A stretch of DNA of 64,000 nucleotides from Chloroflexi bacterium AL-N1 (GTDB lineage Bacteria > Chloroflexota > Chloroflexia > Chloroflexales > Roseiflexaceae), in the NCBI GenBank assembly GCA_013122435.1, contig WYDT01000027.1:25320-89319 (forward strand), written 5' to 3'. Under the pieces are notes generated by a model. The model was not told where the DNA came from, did no database searches, and worked only from the letters and a program-made list of their open reading frames with translations. Below are positions 18,261 through 25,868 of this stretch, in pieces (the first letter of the stretch is position 1; each line of letters starts with the position of its first letter). Made by a program: the position numbers and the translations under genes.

Positions 18261-18650
18261 CTACCACGAAAGTGATTTTAGTGCCGCCACAACTTGCCCT
18301 GACTCTGGCCTGTTTGATGCTGATGCTGATGCTGATGAATGGACCACGCAAAAACGTAGACGTTGATCGTTGAGTTCTTTTAACGCTCCCTGTGCGGCTG
18401 GACTTAAACTCCCACCGTATGCAAGCAATACACCGCGATCTGGGCGGCGCAGGCGCACGAGGTCAGCCAGGTCGTGGACATCTGCGGAACTTACGAGCAA
18501 ACGTGCCTGGACGAGCACTAAAATAACGCGCTTTGTCTCGTCGCGCAGTGTAAGTACCCAGCGGTTAGTGCGAAGTTGTTCCACTTTGAGCACATCGTAC
18601 CCGGCTTGACGAAATTCCTGCTCAAGGTAGTGCGATGAGGATTTGGCCAT
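18261..18650 (-). CDS. Small protein, possibly restriction-endonuclease (Mrr) fold
   Basis: 129 residues from the ATG at 18650, with GGAG 8 bp upstream (an upstream ATG at 18692 lacks a site). The middle, VILVLVQARLLVSSADVHDL followed by LVRLRRPDRGVLLAYGGSLS, resembles the QxK core of Mrr-like nucleases (hydrophobic strand, QxK/R, helix, strand ending Gly-Gly), but Lys is Arg and the catalytic Asp is not obvious. It may therefore be a non-catalytic relative. Near the C-terminus a (SA)n stretch is coded by a 6-bp tandem repeat. Function unknown; it lies divergently upstream of the puf promoter. Confidence 0.5.
   Translation of the reverse strand: MAKSSSHYLEQEFRQAGYDVLKVEQLRTNRWVLTLRDETKRVILVLVQARLLVSSADVHDLADLVRLRRPDRGVLLAYGGSLSPAAQGALKELNDQRLRFCVVHSSASASASNRPESGQVVAALKSLSW
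18316..18337 (+). repeat. Hexanucleotide tandem repeat inside the small nuclease-like gene
   Basis: Three full copies of GATGCT plus a partial fourth. It codes a Ser-Ala repeat on the minus strand. A change in copy number would keep frame. Confidence 0.7.
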
Positions 18651-18903
18651 GTTGTATCTCCGCATCGATCGTAGATTCAGCGACCGATACATATGAACCT
18701 ACCAGCCTATCTGATTATGATAGTGTCACAGGAGTGAATCGATCAACAGATTGGAACGTTTTAGGACTGTGGAAGAACGTACCGACACACTCTCATAGTT
18801 TAGATTATACCATAGTTTTATGCTTGGAGAACCTGGTAATTTTCTGATACCACATGATCGTCAAGGTTTTGAACAGATTTGTGAGATTCTAGATGAATTT
18901 TTG

Positions 18904-19024
18904 TGCAAAAACTTTGCATTTTTGTCTTATTTTATGTTAAATGCAGTTTTTGTGATGTATAAGGTCTAAAATAGCACTATTCACAGTGAGGCACCTTATT
19001 CATAGTTTTGCATAAACTTTGCAT
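18904..19024 (+). promoter_or_regulatory. Paired 16-bp operator-like sites upstream of puf
   Basis: TGCAAAAACTTTGCAT at 18904-18919 and TGCATAAACTTTGCAT at 19009-19024 differ at one base. Each is close to a palindrome (TGCA..A / TTTGCA). Their starts are 105 bp apart, ten turns of B-DNA, and the second lies 22 bp before the puf -35 box. They look like binding sites for a looping regulator of photosynthesis genes. The rest of 18651-19224 is AT-rich and shows no coding potential. Confidence 0.6.
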
Positions 19025-19046
19025 GGTATGTGTTTATAAACCACAA

Positions 19047-19076
19047 TTGACATCTTGTATACCTCTAAAGTATAAT
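19047..19076 (+). promoter_or_regulatory. puf operon promoter
   Basis: Perfect TTGACA (19047-19052), 18-bp spacer and perfect TATAAT (19071-19076). Predicted start near 19083 gives a leader of about 140 nt before pufB. It is the best promoter match in the window and stands directly before the antenna genes. Confidence 0.75.
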
Positions 19077-19224
19077 GTGATTGCCGCACTATAATAACTT
19101 ATAATTTTCAACATACATTACATCCTGCACACAAAGCATCTTTACAAATAGTTGGTATTTCTTCGATTTGAGATACTTTGTATGCTCTTTTCTAGTTTTC
19201 TATCGAAAGGGGGTGAAATCATCT

Positions 19225-19422
19225 ATGGCAGAGACAACAACGACACGTAGCCGAACGACGACTACAACGGATAATGACTTAGTTCCTGAAAAATGGAAAT
19301 CATTGTTCAATAATCAGGAATGGCTCACCCATGACATTATTGTTAAAACAACGTACGGGTATCTCGCAATTGCGGTTGTAGCACACATTCTTGTGTATGC
19401 ATGGAATCCATGGCTACCGTAA
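19225..19422 (+). CDS. pufB: Light-harvesting antenna beta subunit PufB
   Basis: 65-residue single-helix antenna peptide. Homologous to Chloroflexus B808-866 beta: DLVPEKWKSLFNNQEWLTHD before the membrane, helix VKTTYGYLAIAVVAHILVYA with the BChl-ligand His in VVAH, and NPWLP at the end. A second His (LTHD) at the interface probably holds the extra B800-type pigment. The ATG at 19225 has AAAGGGGGTG upstream; a longer frame from 19168 is not used. The first 16 residues hold ten threonines, an unusual extension. Followed after 28 bp by pufA. Confidence 0.95.
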   Translation: MAETTTTRSRTTTTTDNDLVPEKWKSLFNNQEWLTHDIIVKTTYGYLAIAVVAHILVYAWNPWLP

Positions 19423-19450
19423 TGAATTGTAGATTCGAAAGAGGCGATCT

Positions 19451-19582
19451 ATGAGACAGAATCGACCATTTGAGTTTAACACGATAGCGATCCTCTACAC
19501 CTTACTTGGCATTGTTATCGCGTTAGTTATACACTTTGTTGTGTTGAGTTCTCCTCAGTACAATTGGTTAGTTGGTGGATAA
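19451..19582 (+). CDS. pufA: Light-harvesting antenna alpha subunit PufA
   Basis: 43-residue peptide, too short for most gene finders. MRQNRPFEFNTIAILYTLLG starts it, with helix continuing through IVIALVIHFVVLSS; the His in VIHFVVL is the BChl ligand, and PQYNWL follows as in Chloroflexus alpha. AGAGG lies 7 bp before the ATG. Together with PufB it forms the ring around the reaction centre. Confidence 0.95.
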   Translation: MRQNRPFEFNTIAILYTLLGIVIALVIHFVVLSSPQYNWLVGG

Positions 19583-19636
19583 AACAAGTTGAGTAGTGCA
19601 AGACAATCAGTATCTATCGCACATGATATGTACTGA

Positions 19637-19675
19637 ACAGTGGGCTGATAAGGCGCATACCTGCCAGCCCACTGT
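19637..19675 (+). other. Hairpin between pufBA and pufLM
   Basis: Perfect 11-bp inverted repeat ACAGTGGGCTG / CAGCCCACTGT with a 17-nt loop, 55 bp after the pufA stop, no T-run. In purple bacteria a hairpin at the same place stabilises the antenna message so that pufBA is made in excess over pufLM; the same role is inferred here. Confidence 0.65.
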
Positions 19676-19787
19676 CTTGACAAGGGCTATGTTTATTATC
19701 TAAGTCGTGTTGAGCCTTGCGACAGGTTGAGAATTGTTTATCTTCTCCACGGCTGATTTTTTCGAAGCTAGAAAGCGAGTGCCTGCG

Positions 19788-21737
19788 ATGTCAGATACGC
19801 CACGTGCGCCGCAGCAACAGCCGGATGAGGAGCCGCGTGCCCAATCAGGGCAAGCGTCACAAAGCGTGGCGCCAGGCACGCAGCCTTCCAGCACACCAAC
19901 AACAGATCCTGAAGTTTTGCCCCTTTCTGTTGTTGAAGAATATTATAAACGTCCAGGCCGAACCATGCTTGCAAGTATCTTTGGTTTTGAACCATTTGAC
20001 TTTTGGTTTGGCCGTTTCTATGTCGGATTTTTTGGTATCCTTGTGATGCTTGGTACCATACTTGGCGTTACTTTCTATTTTTATGAAATGCTGATAGTTG
20101 AAGGTACATACAATATCTTGGCTGCTCGTATTGATCCTCCACCTATCTCAGACGGGTTGCGATTGGTAACGCCTGGTGAACCTGGTGGCTCGTGGATTGT
20201 CATTATGATTGCTGCGACCATTGCTTTTGTAGCTTGGGCGCTACGCCAGGTTGATATCAGTCGTAAACTTGAACTTGGTTACGAAGTTCCATTGGCTTTC
20301 GGAGCTGTTGTTTCTTCATGGATTACGCTCCAATGGTTACGTCCCATTGCAATGGGTGCATGGGGCAACGGATTTCCCTTGGGTATTACGCATCACCTTG
20401 ATTGGGTTTCGAATATTGGGTATCAGTACTACAATTTCTTCTATAACCCATTCCATGCAGTTGGTGTGACCCTGCTCTTCGCATCGACGTTGTTTTTAGC
20501 AATGCACGGTTCAGCTATTCTGAGTGCTGCTCGCCGACCTGTGACCGATCGTCATGTGGATACATTCTGGCGACAACTATTCGGATACAGTGTCGGTGAA
20601 ATCGGTATTCATCGAGTGGCATTTTGGGCTGGCGCTACATCAGTGATCGTGTCAAATCTATGTATTTTTCTCTCAGGTACTTTGGTACAAGACTGGAACG
20701 CTTTTTACAGCTTCTGGGATGGTATGCCAATCTGGAGTTTTAGCGGTGCTGGCCTAGCCCTTTTTGGTATTGGTTTGGTGTTTGCCCGTCGTAGAGACGA
20801 AAAACCAGTTGATCCTGATGAGATTGAAGATTTAGATGCACGCGGACTGGATGGTAACATTGGTCGGCCATTCTATCTACCGCCTATTCTGCAACGTTTT
20901 GTTGGCAAAGATGGTATACGGGTTTTCCCAACTTATTTGGGTGTGTGGGGCATCATCTCGGTTGTTACTGGTAGTGTAGCGGCACTTATCATTCTTCTTG
21001 ATTATCTATTACAGGTTGGCTATAACCCAATCCTCTTTGTTCGTGAATTTTTTAATCTCGCATTGATGCCGCCAGCAAAAGAGTATGGTCTTGGCTTTGC
21101 ACCGTGGAATGAGGGTGGTTCGTATCTGGTTGCAACTTTCTTCCTCCACATCAGCGTGTTAGCCTGGTGGGGTCGTGTGTATACACGTGCCAAAGCTACT
21201 GGTCTTGGGACTCATCTGGCCTGGGGCTTTGCTGCAGCATTATCACTCTATTTTGTGATTTACCTCATTCGCCCGATAGCGATGGGTCGTTGGTCTGAGT
21301 CTGCAGGACATGGGTTCCGCGCAATCTTGGACTGGACCAACTATGTCAGTATTTTGCACGGAAATTTCTATTACAATCCATTTCATATGCTTTCGATCTT
21401 TTTCTTACTAGGTTCTACCTTACTCCTGGCCATGCATGGTGCAACCATCTTAGCTGCTGAGCCTTATAAAGCTGAGAGGGAAGTTGATGAAATGCGTGTA
21501 GAAGGCACTGGAACCCAACGGGCACAACTCTTATGGCGCTGGGTCATGGGTTTTAATGCCAACTCACTCACTATTCATCAATGGGCTTGGTGGTTTGCCG
21601 GACTCTGTGGAATTACCGGTGCAATTGGTCTCCTGTTGAGTGGAACACTCATTTGGGATTGGTACGCCTGGGCGATTGATGCGCGGATTGTGTCACCATG
21701 GCCTAATCCAGATTGGGCTCAGTATCTACCGCGTTAA
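19788..21737 (+). CDS. pufLM: Fused photosynthetic reaction centre L and M subunits
   Basis: 649-residue fusion of the two core polypeptides, as in Roseiflexus castenholzii. A 45-residue Pro/Gln/Ser-rich extension precedes L (PFDFWFGRFYVGFFGIL onwards); L ends near ARRRDEKPVDPDE, a roughly 30-residue acidic linker follows, and M begins near PPILQRFVGKDGIRVFPTY. Using Rhodobacter numbering aligned by eye: L has both BChl ligands (HHLDW and NPFH), Tyr162, iron ligands in AMHG and GIHR, and His168 replaced by Phe. M keeps NPFH (202), AMHG (219), Glu234 and TIHQW (266), but His182 is Ile (AILDW) and Tyr210 is Leu. Loss of M182 His predicts bacteriopheophytin in the inactive accessory site, as in Chloroflexus. 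Start at ATG 19788; a longer frame from 19734 is less likely. Confidence 0.97.
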   Translation: MSDTPRAPQQQPDEEPRAQSGQASQSVAPGTQPSSTPTTDPEVLPLSVVEEYYKRPGRTMLASIFGFEPFDFWFGRFYVGFFGILVMLGTILGVTFYFYEMLIVEGTYNILAARIDPPPISDGLRLVTPGEPGGSWIVIMIAATIAFVAWALRQVDISRKLELGYEVPLAFGAVVSSWITLQWLRPIAMGAWGNGFPLGITHHLDWVSNIGYQYYNFFYNPFHAVGVTLLFASTLFLAMHGSAILSAARRPVTDRHVDTFWRQLFGYSVGEIGIHRVAFWAGATSVIVSNLCIFLSGTLVQDWNAFYSFWDGMPIWSFSGAGLALFGIGLVFARRRDEKPVDPDEIEDLDARGLDGNIGRPFYLPPILQRFVGKDGIRVFPTYLGVWGIISVVTGSVAALIILLDYLLQVGYNPILFVREFFNLALMPPAKEYGLGFAPWNEGGSYLVATFFLHISVLAWWGRVYTRAKATGLGTHLAWGFAAALSLYFVIYLIRPIAMGRWSESAGHGFRAILDWTNYVSILHGNFYYNPFHMLSIFFLLGSTLLLAMHGATILAAEPYKAEREVDEMRVEGTGTQRAQLLWRWVMGFNANSLTIHQWAWWFAGLCGITGAIGLLLSGTLIWDWYAWAIDARIVSPWPNPDWAQYLPR

Positions 21738-21812
21738 ACATGTGGATATTTCTAGGGCGATATGGGCCTCTATGGTAGTAGGCCCATTGCCTACGAACTA
21801 GAAGGAATTGAG

Positions 21813-22736
21813 ATGTTACAGCGTAGCTCTTTTCCCCCATTAAGCCAGCGTACCATTTTCTATATTGTGGTTGCACTGATGGCGGGAATATTTGCCTTCT
21901 CAAGTATCGGTATTGTCGTGTGGATTGCGACTATCCTGCGTCCTCCAGAGGCAGCAGCACCATCGACATATGTAGCTTATGACCCTGCTGGTGATTATTT
22001 TAGTCCTGAGTCACAGCAAGCCATGGCCGAGTATACGACACAATTTCCTGAACCACAGGCTGTGGAGATACTTCAGGGGATGTCTACTGCTGAGATTTCA
22101 GCCTATATGGTCAGCCAGGTATCGGGTGGTTTGAAGGTCGATTGTACCTATTGTCATGATATCAGCAATTTTGCTGGGGAGGGTACTGCCCAAAAAGCCA
22201 CTGCCCGTCAAATGATGTTGATGACTGCTGATCTTAATCAGAACTTCATTACACAACTTCCAGCTACTGTAAATCAGGATGTCGGTAATATTCAGATTAC
22301 CTGTGCGACATGTCACAATGGTCAAAATATTTTTGAGACTTATCCAGCAGAAGCATTGGTTACGTTGCCTAAAGACTTCCAGCTACCACTTGATCTTGAG
22401 TATCCTGGTGGGCTGGTGGTTACCGGCCAGGAAGATAAATCACTGGATGATGTTGAACTCAACCAGAATGTTATGTATCATATGAATCTGAGTTTGGGTG
22501 TGGGATGTACTTACTGCCACAATGCACGTTACTTCCCACTTAATGATGTTGAGAACAAGGGGTATGCAACAACGATGTTACTGATGACTCAGCATCTGAA
22601 CGAAAACTATCTTGAGGCTATGAACAATAAGGTTCCGTCGTGTTATACCTGTCATCAGGAAGCACAGGTACCACCAGGTGCCATGAGAGACCCAAGTCTC
22701 GTACCAGCCGTTCTCTCCACGGAACCACCACAATAA
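21813..22736 (+). CDS. pufC: Tetraheme reaction-centre cytochrome c PufC
   Basis: 307-residue periplasmic-side electron donor to the special pair. ATG at 21813 with AGGA 7 bp upstream. One N-terminal helix (TIFYIVVALMAGIFAF onward) anchors it. Four CxxCH heme sites are present: CTYCH, CATCH, CTYCH and CYTCH, arranged as two pairs, with Met residues (QMMLMT, TMLLMTQH) upstream of pairs that can be axial ligands. This matches Chloroflexus cytochrome c554. No lipobox was seen, so the anchor is the helix, not a lipid. Confidence 0.95.
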   Translation: MLQRSSFPPLSQRTIFYIVVALMAGIFAFSSIGIVVWIATILRPPEAAAPSTYVAYDPAGDYFSPESQQAMAEYTTQFPEPQAVEILQGMSTAEISAYMVSQVSGGLKVDCTYCHDISNFAGEGTAQKATARQMMLMTADLNQNFITQLPATVNQDVGNIQITCATCHNGQNIFETYPAEALVTLPKDFQLPLDLEYPGGLVVTGQEDKSLDDVELNQNVMYHMNLSLGVGCTYCHNARYFPLNDVENKGYATTMLLMTQHLNENYLEAMNNKVPSCYTCHQEAQVPPGAMRDPSLVPAVLSTEPPQ

Positions 22737-22806
22737 GTTATATATGAAGTGTTGTGTGTGAGGTGTAGCACAGTTGCTGCACTTCACACCACTAGTCAGG
22801 ACGATA

Positions 22807-23712
22807 ATGCCGGAGTCCTCTGTTTCGACATCTTCAATGACGGTAAGCCGGCGGCCATCCGTACTTGCGCGATCAGTTGGACTGATGAAACCAGTGACGT
22901 GGTTTGCGCCGGCTTGGGCTTTTCTTTGTGGGGCCATTGCCAGTGGTGCGCCGTTGTGGTCTTTACAGCATCTGGGACTGATGGCATTAGGGATATTTCT
23001 TGCTGGACCTATCGTCTGTGGTCTTTCGCAAGTTATTAATGATTATTGTGATCGAGATGTCGATGCCATCAACGAACCGCAACGGTTAATTCCCTCAGGA
23101 CTTGTTTCAAATAAACAGGTATTTATCACTATCGGTATTCTTGCCGCATTAGCATTGGGCATTGCCTGGTTTCTGGGTGAGAAAGTGGCCTTGCTCACAG
23201 CAATTGGTATGGTTTTGGCAGTTATCTATAGTGCCCATCCGGTGCGTGCCAAACGCAATGGTTGGATTGGTAACGCGCTGGTAGCTATTTCGTATGAAGG
23301 GCTTCCCTGGCTGGCTGGTCATCTTGCTTTTGCAGATATGATGTGGGTTAGCTTTAGTGTCGCAGCTTTGTATTCAGTTGGTGCCCACGGTATTATGACT
23401 ATTAATGATTTCAAAAGTACTGAGGGTGACAAAGCTGCCGGTATTAAAACCATTCCGGTCATGTATGGCGTGTGGGGTGGAGCCTGGATTGCTGTGTTAA
23501 CTATGAATACATCCCAACTGTTTGTGATTATGATCTTTGCAGCCTGGGGGCGCTGGGTTCCTGCGGCGATCATTGCTGGGTTGCTTTTGCTACAACTTCC
23601 GTTCCAGGCACGTCTTATCCGTGATCCAAAGGGTCAGGCGGTCTTTTACAATGCAACTGGTATTCTGTTGTTCGTGCTTGGTATGCTTGTTGCTGCCATT
23701 GGATTACGTTAA
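22807..23712 (+). CDS. bchG: Bacteriochlorophyll synthase (UbiA-family prenyltransferase)
   Basis: Esterifies bacteriochlorophyllide a with geranylgeranyl or phytyl diphosphate. 301 residues, about eight membrane helices. The two Asp-rich motifs are NDYCDRDVDAINEPQRLIPS and NDFKSTEGDKAAGIKTIPV, the pattern of the BchG/ChlG branch of UbiA. ATG at 22807 with AGGA 6 bp upstream. It follows pufC by 70 bp and precedes bchP, so pigment completion is coexpressed with reaction-centre protein. Confidence 0.94.
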   Translation: MPESSVSTSSMTVSRRPSVLARSVGLMKPVTWFAPAWAFLCGAIASGAPLWSLQHLGLMALGIFLAGPIVCGLSQVINDYCDRDVDAINEPQRLIPSGLVSNKQVFITIGILAALALGIAWFLGEKVALLTAIGMVLAVIYSAHPVRAKRNGWIGNALVAISYEGLPWLAGHLAFADMMWVSFSVAALYSVGAHGIMTINDFKSTEGDKAAGIKTIPVMYGVWGGAWIAVLTMNTSQLFVIMIFAAWGRWVPAAIIAGLLLLQLPFQARLIRDPKGQAVFYNATGILLFVLGMLVAAIGLR

Positions 23713-23739
23713 TCCATAATCAAACTAGTGGGAGGAACC

Positions 23740-24969
23740 ATGGACGAAGTACTTATTGTCGGCGCTTCCGTGGGAGGTGCTACTGCTGCAGAAACGCTTG
23801 CACGAGCTGGCGTTCCTGTTATCATGCTCGAGCGTGATCTTTCGTACATCAAGCCCTGTGGTGGTGCTGTTCCCCCGGTGGCGTTTGATGAATTTGATAT
23901 TCCACAAGCAATGATCTCGCGTAAGGTGCATCGTACCTTGGTTCACTCCCCCTCTGAACGCGTAACAGAAGTTGAGGTTGCTGGTCTTGAAGCGAGTGAG
24001 AACGACTATGTTGCCATGGTCTGCCGTGAGGATTTTGACGACTATCTGCGCCAGCGTGCAGTACAATCCGGTGCAGAACTTATTGAGGGCCAATTTCTCG
24101 ATATGCAGGTAGATGCCCATGGCGTAACCGTGCATTATCGAGAACGCACTACCCAGACCAGACAGACGCTACGTGTTGCTGCGGTCATTGGTGCTGATGG
24201 CGCCTACTCTCCAACTGCGAAGGCACTTGGTCTGCCGAATCTGCCTCGTTGTATTGCCATTCAAGAGCGTATTCGCTTGCCAGAAGACAAGATGGCCCGT
24301 TGGGAAGACAGTGCTGATCTCTATCTTGGCACGGAAGTAAGTCCTGATCTTTATGCGTGGGCATTCCCGAAAAAAGACCATATTGCAGTAGGGATTGGTG
24401 CGGGACCCAAACATACCAAAGCAGCGCGTCAGTTGCTGGAAAATCTTAAACAGCGTATTGCTCCTGATTTAGTTGGCGGCGATATCTTTATGCGAGAAGC
24501 TCACGCACTCCCTATGCATCCCCGTCGTCATATGTCGTTTGATCGGACAATGTTAATTGGTGATGCTGCTGGTTTAGTCGTCGGCACTTCGGGCGAGGGT
24601 ATCTACTGGGCGATGAAAAGCGGTAAGATGGCTGCCGAAGTCCTTGCAGAAAACATCTCGAATCCTGTACAACAAGCACTCCGCCACTATGATCGTCAGT
24701 GGTGGCGTCAGTATGGCACGATGTATCGGTTTTTACGTGGACTGCAAGTCTGGGGATATGGCAACACACGCCAGAAAGAAGTATTTACCGATATGTGCCG
24801 GAATTTGGATGTGCAACGCCTGACATTCGAGTCGTATATGCACAAAAATATGACACCAGTGCCATGGTTAGTCCAAATGCGTATGACAGGAGATATCCTG
24901 GCAGCACAGGTTCGGCACTATGCACCGCAGATGCGACGGCGTGTGGCGAATGCTACGCGCAATGCCTGA
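23740..24969 (+). CDS. bchP: Geranylgeranyl (bacterio)chlorophyll reductase
   Basis: FAD enzyme that reduces the geranylgeranyl tail to phytyl. 409 residues from the ATG at 23740, directly after GGAGGAACC. N-terminal Rossmann motif LIVGASVGGATAAETL, the family motif YIKPCGGAVPPVAFDEF, the Asp of VIGADGAYSP, and the second FAD motif MLIGDAAGLVVGTSGEGIYWA. The YMHKNMTPVPWL C-terminal region is typical of chlorophyll-type members rather than archaeal lipid reductases. A second, separate member of the family lies at 35692-36846. Confidence 0.92.
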   Translation: MDEVLIVGASVGGATAAETLARAGVPVIMLERDLSYIKPCGGAVPPVAFDEFDIPQAMISRKVHRTLVHSPSERVTEVEVAGLEASENDYVAMVCREDFDDYLRQRAVQSGAELIEGQFLDMQVDAHGVTVHYRERTTQTRQTLRVAAVIGADGAYSPTAKALGLPNLPRCIAIQERIRLPEDKMARWEDSADLYLGTEVSPDLYAWAFPKKDHIAVGIGAGPKHTKAARQLLENLKQRIAPDLVGGDIFMREAHALPMHPRRHMSFDRTMLIGDAAGLVVGTSGEGIYWAMKSGKMAAEVLAENISNPVQQALRHYDRQWWRQYGTMYRFLRGLQVWGYGNTRQKEVFTDMCRNLDVQRLTFESYMHKNMTPVPWLVQMRMTGDILAAQVRHYAPQMRRRVANATRNA

Positions 24970-25010
24970 ATCGACTCAGCGCGAGTCCATTCTGGGACTG
25001 AAAGGCGCCC

Positions 25011-25868
25011 ATGCAGATTTATCTGTTACCAATCGTGTTTACATTCTTTTTGTGGTGGTTTAGTACTGGGCTGATCTTCTACTTAGACGGACTGCCCCGG
25101 CATACTTTCCGCTGGAGTTTTATGGGTGCTACCGTGTTACTTTTTGTATCATTATGGTGGATTGCAACCATACGTAACGATACCAGTCTGAGTGGCGCGT
25201 ATCTTGCGTTCACATTCGGTACATTGGTTTGGGGCTGGCAAATGATTAGTTTTTACATGGGCTTTATCACTGGCCCCCGTCACACCGCCTGCCCACAGCC
25301 CTGTAGCTTAAGGCAACGTTTCTGGTATGCCCTGCAGACCTGTATCCACCACGAACTCGCGTCGCTTGCTGGAGCAATTATGTTGCTCATCTTAACATGG
25401 GGTAGTCCTAATCAGATTGCGCTATGGACCTATGTTTTGATGTGGTGGATGCATCTGAGTGCCAAGCTCAACGTCTTTTTCGGTGTGCCAAATCTGGATG
25501 AGAAATTTTTGCCAGAACATCTACAGTATTTGTGTAGCTATCTGCCAAAACGAGCGATGAATACCTTCTTTCCCGTCTCGGTGAGTGTTTCGACAGTTGT
25601 AGGTATATGGCTGATTGTGCAGACAGTTGCGCCAGGCAACAGCGCATTTACCACAGTTGGACTGACCTTTCTTAGCATATTGATGGTACTGGCCATTTTG
25701 GAACATTGGGTCTTAGTTGTCCCTCTTCCGTTGGCCTTATGGGATTGGGTTCTTCGCATTCGTGAGGCATCAGAACGAGACAAGCGAGAAAAGCAACAGA
25801 CCAAGGCTATCAAACGTGCCGAGTTATCTGGCATCAAACATAGTGTGATCGATGTGGAAACGCCATGA
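25011..25868 (+). CDS. puhE: Photosynthetic complex assembly protein PuhE (DUF3623)
   Basis: 285 residues with about seven hydrophobic segments. Matches the PuhE family: FFLWWFSTGLIFYLDGLP at the start, GFITGPRHTACP in the centre, HHELASLAGAIML and SAKLNVFFGVPNLDEKFLP, all strongly conserved in phototrophs. In purple bacteria PuhE is needed for reaction-centre assembly and affects bacteriochlorophyll supply. It is present here although puhA, the H-subunit gene, is not. It overlaps the following hydrolase gene by 4 bp (ATGA). Confidence 0.9.
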   Translation: MQIYLLPIVFTFFLWWFSTGLIFYLDGLPRHTFRWSFMGATVLLFVSLWWIATIRNDTSLSGAYLAFTFGTLVWGWQMISFYMGFITGPRHTACPQPCSLRQRFWYALQTCIHHELASLAGAIMLLILTWGSPNQIALWTYVLMWWMHLSAKLNVFFGVPNLDEKFLPEHLQYLCSYLPKRAMNTFFPVSVSVSTVVGIWLIVQTVAPGNSAFTTVGLTFLSILMVLAILEHWVLVVPLPLALWDWVLRIREASERDKREKQQTKAIKRAELSGIKHSVIDVETP

